From contig NC_092578.1 in the NCBI RefSeq assembly GCF_037975245.1, positions 14,554,321 to 14,618,320 of the forward strand: DNA of 64,000 nt. The letters are read 5' to 3'. Below the pieces are notes generated by a model. The model was not told the origin of the DNA. It searched no databases and saw only the letters and a program-made list of their open reading frames with translations. The stretch comes from Apostichopus japonicus. Lineage: Eukaryota; Echinodermata; Holothuroidea; Aspidochirotida; Stichopodidae. Shown here one piece after another: positions 45,301 to 60,300 of the stretch. The position numbers and the translations under genes are program-made. The first letter of the stretch is position 1. The number at the start of each line of letters is the position of its first letter.

Positions 45301-48300
45301 GTTAACAACGTTTATTTAACATATTATTTTTTTGAATATTTGTGTTGTATGATAATGATCCATAACAACGGCCCTCTCTGTAGACTGTAGTATTGGAAAT
45401 ATTTCATACCTTTTATTAAAAAATATTTCTTCTTCGTTTTAACCTTCAGTATACCAATGAAGTAAAAAAAAAGTAAAAGAAGTTCCTCTTATTGCTTTGA
45501 CATAAAAAGTAAACGTCTATGTGAGGTGAGCTATTGTACATGTGCTAGTGTTATTGGTCGAAAATTATGATCCTGCATATAGCAAGCACAACAAAATAAA
45601 TGCCAAATTTCGCAATTAAAGATACAGTGCATCTTTTTGAAGTAAATGGGTGAGATATATGTACTATAAGACGCAGAATATTGTACATCTTTGTGGACAA
45701 ATGTCCTTTAGTGAACGGTCCTCTCTAAGATTCAAACCATCATTGTTATTGTTCTTGCCCCCCTGTATAGCATAGTAAATTAGATGAAGGTAAAATATGT
45801 AGGTGTGTAATTGTTTGTGTAATCAATGTTGAGTTGAAATAAAACAAATGCACCTCTGGTTCGCTGTGCTGAAGTATGGAAAGAGGAGAAAACGAAAAGT
45901 TGAACAAGTAATCGCAATTCTAGAATAACAGCCTCTCACCCAAGGAAATCACATTGATTTCTCTACTCCCTGAAGGGATGGAATTTGTTTTAATTTCCGC
46001 ATTGGTGTGGCAAACTTACCGATTTTATGACAGTTTGTGCCGATAGCATCAGTGCTTGATGTGTTTCTACGTGTAATTTGGACTCGTATGCTTCATCGCC
46101 GGAATTCTCCACAGTCACTGTTAACTTAGGCTGTGATGTATCTCCCATGTGAAGCACAGACTTATCACTTCAGTCGTTTATATGAAGTATAAAAAAGAAG
46201 AAAGTTAGCTTTTCGTCCGGGAGTTGAAATCGCTTCCATGTTGACGAGAAAGAGTCTGTGCATAGGCAAAAAATTGTCATAAATACTCCCTACCCCCCCC
46301 CCCCCCACCACGCACCTCCCTTTCTTCTTTCTTCTTTCTAATTGTTCAGGTGGACCATTAGAAAGCTCTTTTACATACATGCTCTTGTTGTGTATGTAGT
46401 CCCATTCATATTATGCTGCAGAAAATCACGAGGTTATAGGAAGGAGAAGGGGTAGTCAAGTAATCTAATTATTCTTACAAATTCATCATTTACAGTTGAG
46501 TAATATATACTGTAGGCCTATTGCTGTGTAAACATTTAACACCCATTAACCTTTAAGACAGCTGAGGAATTTACATCATTGCATGGAAAATGTCAAACAT
46601 ATCTTGGCAACAATTTAACCCTTCCCTGACTCAATTCTCTATACATACCTTTCAACTGTCAGGCTTATGTTTGGAAAACATGTCTTTTCCAAGGAACAGG
46701 CAATCCGAATCTTGAAGAATATAAAGTAAGAAAAGAAACTATAAATCAACAATCAAGAAAAACAAACAAAACTGAAGGAAAATTAACCGGTGTTATAGAG
46801 TTCAAGGATGGCTGCGGGCTAAGGATTAATTTTGATTTGATGTAAAACCCCTTAAAAAAATCCATGTTGCTATCGTCCAGATTACAGCTTTGTACTATAT
46901 TTGTTTCTTGCGAAACGATCCTTTTGCACATACAAAAAAAAAACAAATATAAGCGACTGGACTACTGAGTTAACACAAAGACCATTCGTCCAACACGTCA
47001 AAAACAGAACAACACAAAACTCAAATGAGAAAAACAAGACTGTCACATTTGCCTATTTGTTCCTCGCAAAAGCGGTTTTACGATCGAGAATTAGATGGAT
47101 GCTGTATTCATGTTAACACGTCTGTTCAAAAGCCCGGGTGATGAATCACCCTCCCCATCCGCACTAGCCGGCAGAATTTTACAAAATAATTATAGGGTCA
47201 TTACATAAAAAATAAACATATATGGGCAGTACAACCCAAACAGTCGAAAATTTGTCAACAAATATAACACAAATTTGAATCTAGGCACCCTCTATTTACC
47301 AAATTTTCTCAAAAGAAAGAGGCCCCATCTCCTTCGACCCCATACCTGGACGACACAACATCTCCCCCCCCCCCCCACCTTTCGCCCTTGCTGCTCAAAC
47401 TTAAAGGCTGTTGACGAAACCAGAGGGAATTGGAGGAAAAAACAGGCAAGAAACAGCATCAAGTATTCAGCTCATAGTGGGAAGGAAAATGGCATTGTGG
47501 ATACTCAGAGCACTTCACTCTACATAGTCTATATTACTGATATATACCTGTTTTTTTAATGTTCGAGTCTCTCCATCCACCACAGGAGCTATTTCACCCG
47601 GAGGAAGGTCGATCTCTGTATTAGGAATAGCCACGACCTGAACCACAATAGGATCTACTTTATCGATTATTTGATCCTTAAAAGAGAAGAAAATCGTCGA
47701 AAAGTAAAGAATATAAAGGGGTCACAGGACGACACATATTGCTCCAGCCAAATTCTCGAATGCGGTCCCCATGGTTGGGTTTACCTGGCTAATCGAGCTC
47801 TGGGTTGCATCATGCTTGGTGGGTTCCTCGTGGTTCTAACATCTGTATACCCATCCCCAGTTTCGAAATAACCGTACACAATTCTTATCTGAAGTAAATT
47901 ACTTTTGACGTCACCGTCTACTACACAACCCGAGTGCCGAGGGAATGTCTAGTTTTTCGAAACAACACGACATACATATTACAGGGAACTCAAACCTTAT
48001 AATACTTTCTACATTCTCTTTTTATTCAACCCTTCACCCTGAAACCAGTGCCATCATTAGCCCATGTTAATTAATTAAAATCTTCAATATTTTAGGTTCA
48101 GCATTTTAAATCCCCTCTCCATTACAAACTATAAAATTATTTGAAATAAATACAAAAGGAAGCACATGTGGCTGAATCATTTCATATTTAGATTTGACCA
48201 AGTCTTCGGTATTACGTGTGAACAAATATAAAATCTGTGATATATCCCAAATGAAGTTACATTTTTCTTACCTGTTTGTTGACTTTGTTCATAACAGTGA

Positions 48301-51300
48301 TCTTTATTACGTTGACAATGATGGCTGACGCTGTATCTCATGCGTTTCATAAAACTTCGACTGCGCATGCACGTAGGACCTATAGCAGCACTTTGTATAT
48401 ACGCGTGGTGTACGAAAGAAAAGGACTGAATTTGGGTTCCAGTTCTACGATAAGTACTGCGATCCATATAATAGGATATGAGTGACGCTTAAACTAACCT
48501 TTAAAACTGCAGTAAGAGTTATTGAGAATTCCACATCCTTTGAGATAACTCGGTCTGCTAAGTTAATCATTCTCGTGTAGTTACCCTCATCATAAAATTC
48601 AGCTCTGTGTTTCACTTTTTCTGAATCTACCGTAATCTCCAAAGAGAATTCTGTACAAAATATTGAAAGAAAAAAGAAAATCCGCTATTTCATCTCTGTA
48701 ATATAATGAGGACTATAATATTTCAATTGTTAGATATATAACATATTTATTGTGTTAGGATATCATATCCCAGCCAGTCTTTTAAAGTAAAGACCACCAG
48801 TTCTTGATCCCAAAATATGCTTCTAGTGGAATGATGGCCACTGATGACAATATTGTACAAAGCATTTTGCTTTCACTGTGACAGAATTGTCCTTCAGTTT
48901 CAGTTAACACTCTTGAATTGTCTGCAATTCCGAATCAGAAACAGACAGTTCAAAGAAGTAAACTTTCTTCAGCTTTATTACCAGTACTAATGACTTCTCT
49001 GTGTTCAGGATAAGTATGCATGGTGTGTTGTTTAACATATATGCATGGTTGTAATGTAGGTCACGTCAGGTGCTGTTTACTTCATGAAATTATGATTGAT
49101 ATTGTAGTACGGTAAACTTTAGGTGAAAACTGTTCTTTTACACAATTCATTATGTATAGGCCTACTGTATTATAGCAAGCAGAAATGCATCCAAGACAAC
49201 TGTGTTCATTATGACGTCACACCACCTTTAATAGTACATGTGCTTTGGTGAACATTTAGTACTCACTGTGTGTATCTGGAGTCCCTTTTCCTTCATATTT
49301 CATATTAATTGTCACTTTAAACCTGAAAAAACACGTGATGAAATAGAAAATAATGTATCATGTTTTGAAGTCGATGTAACTAGATCGGAACCACTTAAGC
49401 CTAGTATAATCACCCATTTACATTTTTATTTGAATGGTATAGTGTAACCCACATAAGTTTTGTTTTAAGCCATCCATGCCTTGCAAATAAAACGAGATTT
49501 AACAAATAGGGAGTTGTAACACCCGGTCCCTGAAGATAAAATTAAAATGCCATTTGTCCGACATATAGTCATAATCTTTTGACAAGACTTGTAATATTTT
49601 ATTTAACATTGACTGGCTGATAATGAGTTCTACTATTTTTTCTTTGTCTTTAATATGAACACAAACGACCATAGCCGGTCTACTTACCCACTTACAGTCT
49701 TGTTTTCAATATTTATATTATCATTTTTCAAATCCGCCGCCTCTGGGTCAAAGGTTATTTGAAGCAAAGGACGTATGATCGGCCTCGTACTACAAAAGAG
49801 GAAACGATGATATATTTGGCATGTACGCAGTGTATAGGTATAACCAGGGAGTTGTTATGGAACATAACAACTCCCTGGTATAACGTTATGTTATTAGTAG
49901 GCCTATATATGTTACAGATGAGCGGCGAGCGAGAGTTTGAATTAGAAGATGCACAAATATACACCTCTCAGATCAATCGTGTCCTATAAGAACTATAATA
50001 CTGTATCAATGCTAAGACTGTCTTTCTCATGGGAGATTAGAACAGAAAAAAAATCAAACACAATAGTAACATGTCACACCCACACCACAATGTGCGCACA
50101 ATTCAAACATTCGACCGCACACTGAGCACTACTACAGTGCGACACCGTTCACGCGTCCCCTGAGATCATCCCACAGGGTACAGCCACAGTTAATCAGCGC
50201 ATTAAACATGATCAACAACATTATCCTTGCAGATTAACGCAATTGGGCGGAGAGGGGGAATCCAAATGTAAATGCATCGACACAACGTAATGAATTTCTA
50301 GCCCAATTCAAACTCATTTCAATCAATCAATTGTAACAATCATTACAAAAGAGATATTATTAAAAAAGTAATAGTGAGAACATCAACACTGACAATAAAC
50401 AATATGAGAACAGACCTGTATTAAATCACAAAATATAGAGCGTATACAGTGGAAAGATAATTGAATGATCGAGGAGCCAACTCCCCCTCCCCCACCCACC
50501 TAATTCCGCCCACCCAATCCCGCCCACCCCACTGTGTAACTGTACGATCTCTACGAAACCAGGCTACAGTGAACTATGGACAAATTAGATAAAACTGAAA
50601 CATTAGAAATACATCCTTCAAATCGCAGGACCAATTATTTATACTTGTACGTTCGAGCGCGTTAGTAATGTTCGTTTCCAATTACCAGTCCCTGATGAGA
50701 TCATGAACTTGCAAGGCACTCTATACTATATTCATATATAATATATATACATACATACATAAATATATGCCTAATGAACCTACCGTATTCTACATAAAAG
50801 TAAACTTATCATATATTTTGTACTTACCGAACGACTAGCACTTTATCGGATGTGTAATCCCCAACTATTAAGTCTGAAAATATTTGATAAAATACCACAA
50901 AAATTGTACAGTAATTGTAAATTTGTGATTCCTTCAATCATTTAGCCATATTTATAGTAATAAACAGACCGAAAATTCCTCAAGTTGCAATCCAAAGATT
51001 TTCTTGAAAGTTATAATGTTTGAAGGCAACTTAGTATAGTGAACCGAGGAAAAGCAACTCTTGATACATTGATCAGTCTGTCTCACAAAAAGAGAGTCCT
51101 TGAAAGGAATTCATGACAACGTTATAAGGATGCAATTGTCACACATCGAAAGTTATATTTGAGAGCAAAAGATACGAAGTCGACAGAAGCTACGATTAGC
51201 TTCTACAATCATTGGCAGACATAATTGAAAAATGATTTGGGAAATAATTGAAAAGTGTATAATTTTGGAATGAAAAAAAATTAAGATAAACAAGAAACAT

Positions 51301-54300
51301 TTTAGCATTTACATTAATGATAATTTTATGAGTATGCTAAAATATTGATATATAGACACTTTCCCGCTCCCATATATATACACTTCTATCCTCCTCTTTT
51401 TTGTCCCCCTCTTCCTCTACCAACTCGCCAAAAGAGAGATTTATCCTTGCCATATATATCCCTCACGTTGACTACACGTTGTACTCGAAGAAGCTAAATA
51501 ATAGTACAACTTTACCTGGGTATGTGTTTTTATCAGCATCCCTGCCCCCTCTTATGAAATATCCAAAACTTTTGAAAGATATACCAAAGTCTTTTGGACG
51601 GAGAACCTGAAAAAAAAAATTCTTAATCAAAGTATTTTAAAGGTACATGATTGTAGGTATATTGCACCCAGTTGGGACAATTGTCAGTACGAGCAGAATG
51701 AATATCATGTTTGTATCAGATCAAGTTTAGGAACTGTTTGTACTGTCGACACCAGTGCTTTGAGAGCATGATATTGGAGTACAGTTTAGAGAGGTATTAG
51801 CATTACGAAATTGTCACAACTGGCTGGGTATTGATTTGGAGAAATGGATATTCATAAGGATTGCGTTCAGTTAGTTTAGAAGAAGTGACTGATTTGAGCA
51901 TCTTAAACAATATTATATTACGTTTAAAATTTCTCGAGAAAAATATAAAATTGATGACAAAATATGTTCCTATGACAGCTATTTTGGTGTTGTATTAAGA
52001 CATATAGGCTAAGAAGAGATCGTGACGTCAATATGCAAATTCAGTTTTATTAAGTAAGATTTTCGTTATTGAAAAATGATTTGTTTTAATCGAGGATGGC
52101 AGGGGATTAGGGAAAGACAATATAGGAAACTACAAAGAAGAAACGAACTGAAGAATACTGCTTTAATCTTACCTGTGTTGCAAGTGTGTTCAGTTTGTCA
52201 CCCCTCCTACCGTGGTAAATAAAGACCGCACCATCGCCATCATAGGGAGCCCCCACCGCTACATCTGTCGAATGAATAAAACTATGTCAGATGATTAATT
52301 CATTCGACAGTTTGATCGAACCTTTCAAGTGTAGGATAAGACCGACATTGACCTCATTTGAGGTGAATTGAAATAAAAAACAATGTTATTATTCGCTAAG
52401 TATAATAGGCTACTTCTGAATTTTGTTTTATGAAGAGGTGAAAGGGTAATATGAACTTAATTTACGATAGCAATCGCTACAGAATGTTAACTATTGCAGG
52501 TAAATACTAAGGACTAATTTCAAACAGAAATTAACCGTCAACTTGCCGTTTACTCCATCGTCGTTGATATCTCCTATAGCGGTAACCGATAAACCGAATC
52601 GACCGTTCGTAACCTTACCGTTTATCACGGTTTTAGTGTCTGATGGCAGTTTTCTCTGAAAAGAGATTGCACAGATATTGTTATGAATCCAAAACTGAAT
52701 AGTTTTGATAATTACGTACGATATGGCTTCCATGTCTGCTTTACAACCGCATTTCTCCATCTACTAACTAAAAACCATTACATTCAGTCAGCTTTACATC
52801 ATACCCACATTCTAAAATTCCTGCATGTATTTCATGTCGTACGACAGTGACAGTAGCCAAGCATGACGGCGGGGGTGGCTTGAGAGGCGAGATTGGGTGG
52901 TCAGGCGGGGCTACAGCGTCTAAGCACTGGGTCAATTTGGGGCACAGGAAGAATGGAAAGGGGGATCTAAGGAGATTATATTATTTTCCATATTATTTCA
53001 TTCTTATAGGAAAAACTGAATGGTGCAAAAAGAGACAAAGTGACAAACCTTAGTTCAAAGGCCCGACCCGGTTTTCGATGCATTTGATAGAAGTTAAACG
53101 TCTCGTTAAATATGATCTACTGACGTTCACTGAGTTACACAACGATCAACAGTGAAGCGACAAACAAGTCGATTCATTATTGCACAACGTAAAACTTCGG
53201 TTATTCTAGATCGGTTACTCTAAATCTAGATATGGTCCTTTCGGAAACAATACTAAATTCTTCAAATCCAGCATTGTTTTAGAGGGACATAAATAGCTAA
53301 TTACCGCTGCATTCTGGTAGAAAACATGTATTTGCCCCACGTTGATTTTATTTTGTGCCTTGTTCCAAAATGAGGGCGCCCCAACAACAATGTCATCGAA
53401 TCTGTTGGGGGAGGCAAAATGAACTTTCGGTTGAAAACATTTTGAATGTTACCTTATCAATGCCTAATCAATTTATATTGAACAAATTTATATTAATATA
53501 ATAATTGTACATAATAAAGTGGGTGGATGAACAGTTGTAACGTCAATACGTTTCAGAGAAGCGTAATAATTGTCTTAAACGATTTCATGCAAATAAAGCC
53601 CTCCCCAACCCCCTCCCCCTCCCCCTAATAAAACACACCCTCCACACCCAATGTACAATGTTTAATCTACTGTTGATCTCTGAACAATGCTTCCCATTCT
53701 ACCGGCTTGGATCGCCTCGAACTCCTTAACTTTTACCAGCATACATGTAAATGTTCATTTCCTTTTTAGTGATATATCCTTATTTATATAATACTTATTT
53801 TGAAATCTTAATTTAGTTATATATTATGTATTTACCCATCGTCATTGAAGTCTGCAACGGCTAGACTGTATCCAAAATAGCTGCCGAGCTCTTCACCAAT
53901 AAGAGACCCAATTTGCTTGAGGTTAACTTTTCCTTTTTTGTATATAAACACCTTCAGAAAAGAAGTAAAAATGACTGATACTTTGAGTCGCCATAGCCAT
54001 CGTTATCGTTTTCGTCATCGGCAGTGACGTTGTCATTGTCATTACCATTACCATCGTCTTCGTCATGCCATCGTCATCATCGTCATCGAAATATTCACCG
54101 CCATCGTCATCTCCTTATCATCGTCATTGTCATCGTCGTTGTCATCGTCGTCGTTATATAAGCAATGCCATCGTCATTGCCGTTTTCGTTGTCATGGATG
54201 GTGAAAACAACCTTCCACAAATTGTGAGGGTCGTGAAAAATGTATTTCCTTTATGAAGCTTGCTGAATTCCAGTCCAACGACTCTTTCATGCTTTCTGAG

Positions 54301-57300
54301 CATCGATTTTTGAGGGGTGCACGCATGGAGCCTAGGGGTTTTTCATAAAGGAAGCAGCTGAGTCGTGGGCTTAACACTTTGTGGACCGATGGTATTAAGG
54401 GTTTATTGGACTTAGCTGTGTTCGTCATCTCGAATGGGGTGTATTGGACTTGTTCCGTTTTGCTTTTTTCTTTTGATTCGCTACCGACTTGCCTGGACAG
54501 GAAGTAGGAGAGTGGAGGGGTTTTATTCCCACTCCACACCTCCCCTGGATGCAATAATTCCCTTTGCTTTGGTCGGGTATTAGCAAAGTACGTAGTCACG
54601 TGTATCCATTCATAGTATACGGACTAAAGATTATAGTCTGTTAAAATGTTATATACTTAATGCTTAATAATATGTAATGGTAAAAGAATAATGGTAAAAG
54701 AATAATACACAGAGACAGAAGCAGAATAACAAGACTTCTCCTCAAGCTACAATGATGAAGAAATTTACTCTGATCTGTTCAGTCCCAATACTGATACACT
54801 TATTCATTATAACCAGTGATTATATGTATTGTACTTGTGCATAATACACAATTTAAAGGTTAGAGGCTATGTTGGTTAGACCAACCGGTTAAACAATCCC
54901 TGCTATAACTGAACGCTGCTATAATATCCTAACGGATGGTAGTATATAACTTATTTATAATATTAGTTATATTACCATGCCGAAAAGAGAAGCAGCTCTC
55001 GGACTACCGGTGACGTAACTTAGGCCGCGACCCGTGAAACGACCATAACCCACTGCATATCCTACACGAAGAATAAAAGTAACATAATAATGAATTATTT
55101 TAAGGCAGTTATAGATATTGAAAAATACGAAAATCCAAACTGATTTGAATCAATTACTGATATTCTCTAAACCCAGCAGCCTTGCATGGGGACTTAAATC
55201 ACGTGACTATGACATTTAGTATCACGAATCTATTGACAAAACGTACACTTCACATGATCTTAAACGAAAGAAGAAAACGTAAAATATTGTTGGTTATAAA
55301 CGTGCAGGAACGGTATCACTATAATAACAGATTTATTTCTAATTACATCGACAATTTTCTCTTACTTTGACAGATTGTAAAGTTCCCCTATAACATTAAC
55401 TTTCAGTACTGTTATACCTCTTGTCAGTTTGGAAAGGAATTTCGATAGAAATTGGCTCATACATCCGGAAATCCCTTCCCAAGCTTCATCAATTTCCAAA
55501 AGGTTCGACTGATGGTTAACATCAATTCGTCCAATAATCAACACTAAAGACATGAACAAATGTAAATACATCACAGAAACCAGTTTCAAAAACCAGATAC
55601 ATATGTGAATAATGCGCCATAAACAGAAAAGTCTCGACATGACCAGGTAGTACTTGTCGTCTGATTATCAACCTATAGTACTTAGAAACAGCCATGAGCC
55701 ATGTCAATGTAATTTAAATAATTGAAGATGAAAAATCGTATAACCTTCATCTTACCTTGTAAACTGCCGTCAAAAGCCACCTCTCGTTCTGGTGCGTTTA
55801 TAGTTTTAGACTGGGTTTGAACAAAGATATTTCCTGTAAGAATGAAACACATTTTTGTTTCTCTTTCTGCCGCCACATTGTAGCCTGGGATAAGGGGGAG
55901 GGGTAGAATGAGAACCCATATGTTTAGTGCCTATACCCGTGGAGGCTTAGAAAGAATGAAGGGGTGGTGGGTGTTAGGGCGTTCATGTTATCAATTATCT
56001 CGTAAAATTTTGCATGTATGCTGTTGCATGACATTTTGCTTGCTTACCTTGATGTCCATATGACCCCGGTGTTCCGAGAATAAATTTACCCTCCTATATA
56101 GAAAAGGAAAATATGTTGAAATGCATTCGTTTAATTTGACAACGAGGTGTTATCGAAGTACATCGTGAGTGAATAAAACAGTCTTATATGTTTTTAATAT
56201 CTCATCAGGATTTGTTCCTTTTATACTGTTCATGGATCGATGTTTTTGAGATACCATGAATGCAATAATGCTTAACTGTTTAAAAAAAACCAGGAGCTTT
56301 AATTGGCTGTTAACTTAAACGAGAGCAAATAACTTGAAAAAGGCGGATGCATGGTTGGAGGGGGGGGGGGTAATACTGCTTTAGTGACTTAACATTCTAG
56401 TACTAATTCCTTCGCTAAATAATAAACAATATTCTAATAAAGAACTTATAAAGCTCATTTTCTTTACAATCTCACAAACACTTTATTTGCCCATGCGCAA
56501 AGCGGCTTTAGGACATGAACAATTTTGATTTCAAGGGAAGCTCCACTGTTTACACTTGGCAACTGAGAAAAAAGTAGATGAACTGAAAGTTTAAATACCG
56601 ATGTTAAATCGCCATCCATACCAGCTTGACAACCGCTTCCCACGATAAAAGGAGCACGCCCTGAAAATCAAAATTATGAAAGAAAAGTAGGCAGCATCCA
56701 TTATCTACGGAAGCGTAGAAGGGACATGCTGAAGAAAGAGTAACAAACTCGTCAAAATGACACAATTCAAAAAAATGACGTTTTGCCGAGTTTAACAACT
56801 GGTCAAAACGACAAAATCATTAAATTTGCCGAGATGCAACAAGTCGTCATCATGACAAAATTTCGAAAATTGACGTTTTGCCGAGATACAACAAGTCGTC
56901 AAAATGACAAAATTCTGAAAATTGACGTTTTGCCGAGATACAACAAGTCGTCAAAATGACAAATTCTGAAAATTGACGTTTTGCCGAGATACAACAAGTC
57001 GTCAAAATGACAAAAATCTGCAAATTGTCGTTTTTCCGAGATACAACAAGTCGTCAAACTGACAAAAAACTGAAAATTGACGTTTTTGCCGAGATACAAC
57101 AACTCGTAATTATGACAAAAATCAGATTGTTGTCGTTTTGACGATTTGTATCTCGGCAAAACGTCAATTTTCAAAATTTGGTCATTTTGACGAGTTGTCG
57201 TATCTCAACAAAACGTCAATTTTCAGAATTTTGTCATTTTGACGACTTGTTGTATCTCGGCAAAACGTTAAGATCCACCATGTCCCTTCTTCGCTTCCGT

Positions 57301-60300
57301 AATTATCTATGTCGTTTATTATTATTAATGAAAATGGGGGGGGGGGGGTGAAGAGTGAGGCGATTTATAGATTTTGATAGACCATTTGCAGGGGAGACCA
57401 TTTCAATGAATATTGTTCAATATTGTTTCAAAAGTGGCCAAACATAGCACAATTTGCTTGAAAGCACCCTCCATTTTACCACTTCTCGGAACTTCTCTTC
57501 TGATCCCTTCTCAGAAGAACATAATAACGTCTCAGCCCCCACCCCCCTCAGTACAAAATAATGGTGTTTGTACCCTTCTCTGATTGCTGTGTTAATTGTC
57601 GGATTTATGTTAATATTATTTCATCTACAATACGATTTCCAAGCCAAAATGTCAGCTTCAACTAATACAAAATACAGAATTCTATTGTATAGCTTACTGT
57701 CGGTAGTTTTCGCTGGACATACTATTTCATGATTCTTCTGTGTAAAATTTTCGCTCGAAAAGAAACATTTTCCACAAATTGCGATGAAAGAGGGTAGTAT
57801 TGCTTTGTAGAACGGGGCACAACTCTGTGTGCAAACAGGAGAAATAAAATATAATGGTGGATAAAAATACATATAAAACAATTATCACATGTGCACTCTG
57901 CTGTCGTGTACGTGTTTATACCGATACAACTCTGTCCTAAACGTATACTGTTTTCAAATCTTGTTTACAGCGGGATTTGATTACGACAGCATGCATGGTG
58001 AGAATTAGCTCGTCTGCAGCTCAGTATATGTACTGCAAGCATGCATATGTAGGTGATGACTTTTTAAACAGAACTTAAATTAGCCTATTATTTGCAAAAA
58101 AAAGGTAAATTCCTCTAGAAAAGAAGTATCTCATTATCTATTTTTAATGTCAATGTAGCCTATATGTTACGTGTGTTTGTTTAGGCCGTGTGTAGGTTTA
58201 TTTTGTAGGTTGTCTGGTTGACCCTTGATACGTCACACTTACACTACCCGTCTATCTAAGATTTTTTTTTTTTTTTGGAAATATGATTCTAACCGACTGG
58301 TATACTATTGAAGACGTTAGGCTATAATATACGGCATTTATAAAATATCTTGTTTATGTATTCGTTACACACAAAAGGTTTACCATAGTCTATTATCAAA
58401 CCACTGAGTGTTGTCTAAGCGTTTGTGATCATAAAATAAGGTTAAACTCTCTATACGAATGACAAATTTAACTTAAATGGACGATTTGGTAAACAAAAAA
58501 GTGGTAGAAATTCTAATATGGCCACAAATTTTCAAATGTATAGACAACACACTCTTCGGACTTGCTGAAACAGTTACTGCAATATTTGTTTATGATTTTA
58601 CTCTCGATAACATATCAAAAATTGGTTACCATGACGTCACCATTGGGTCCGGCACTTCTCACCGTGGCTCCCAACCACTGATGAGATTTATTGCTGACGC
58701 TTCCTTTGGAATCGTCTGGAAAGAGATATTTGTTATAGAACTATTGATCAATCAATCAATCAAATATGCGAGATAGGATGTAATGTTCACTCAGGTTTTA
58801 TGCGAGAAAGAGATATTTGTTCAATTTTGTTTTGGTAAGGGAAAGTATAGAGAAACTATTTTGTCGGATCATTTGAAGTCAGCTTTGTCGTTTGCTCAAT
58901 CTCCTCCTCCCTCATATTGAACCCTTTTCCGGGCGAGCCCTGTCCCAAAGGAGGGGAAGATTTAAGAGCTTTGTCGTTTGCTCAATCTCCTCCCCCACAT
59001 TGAACCTTTTTCTGGCGAACCCTGTCCCAAAGGAGGGGAAGATGGGCAGGGATTGAGGTAAGGGTATATATATGTCATTGCACTGTATGTACGTCTGCTG
59101 TTGAATTTTTAAAGAGATATCCTCATGCCATGAAAAGTGCCAGAATGTATTTGCAAAAAGTGGGAGAAGTGGGTGGGGTCAGATGGTAATGGGCCTAATG
59201 GCGTAACATCATTAATTAACATAGGCCTCATTCATTGAGTAAATGTATGATATTTTACTTCTTAAGTTATTCAGTGACACTTACCAAGGGTAATGTAGGT
59301 ACATGTCACATTGACATACGGTGGATTTAATGGACATTTGTACACCGCTCCAGACTGGGAAACTCCATTTATTCCATTATCTTGCAAAGGAGCTCCAATA
59401 ATTAACCTACATACAATAAGAGAAATAGGAATAACTATTTTTCATGAAAGCTATTATTCGATAAAGTGGCACCACACCGTACATACTACAAAACAAATTG
59501 CGAGATTTGTGGATGATTCCCGTCTTTAACTAAATGGTGGCATGATATTTGGGAAACTGACACTAGAAAGATAGGTTATGTATATATTATGTAGGGCTAT
59601 GTTGTGTTCTGGTTTCTACGTGACGTCACTCACCATGTCCCGAGCCGGCATTGTTATATTTACGCTTGCCGAGATATGTTACTTGTTATAGTCATTTACA
59701 AAAATGTCACATCACAATTCGATTTGTGGAATTATATGTTTACGTATTTGCATTTTAATCACCGCATAATTATAATCTATGATTAGGCAAGGTAATATCA
59801 TATCGGTCTACTGACTATACTCTATAGAGCTCATTGCACAGTTTACAATAAACCCACTTCACAATCAGCCTTAAACACTGCCCAGTCTCCCAAAATAGAG
59901 AGATACATACCAGAATGTGAACAATAAGTAACAGTAACAAGTAACCAGGCGTGTGCTAAATCGTCTTTCCCTTCCCATGATCCTGTCACCCCACACCCTG
60001 CTACTCCACCCCAATTTATTTGCAGAACATAAAGACTCATCTGCATGAACTGATAGTGGTGTAGCGCTACCTTACATCAGCTGTAGGGAGGATAAATTTC
60101 GTGGGATAAAGCAAGTTGGTCGTTCACCGTTTTTCAGCGTAATATAAAGTATTCATGTAGTTTTCTACTTACATATTTTCCGAGCCTTCTGTATGAACGT
60201 CGGCAGAAAATCCAAAGTACGTATCACGTGAAGTTGCATCAACGGTGATAGGTGAGTGAATATCCAGGTTATAACCGAAGACGATAGTTAAAAATGTAAA

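Noticed and set aside
46746-46946. ORF with QSCNLDDSN, a possible calf-1 exon
   Set aside because: Suggestive residues, but none of the candidate acceptors or donors gives the required phases, so it is left as a question and not annotated.
54192-54599. 135-codon minus ORF in an integrin intron
   Set aside because: No recognisable domain, and it lies wholly in an intron next to a microsatellite; could be a repeat fragment.
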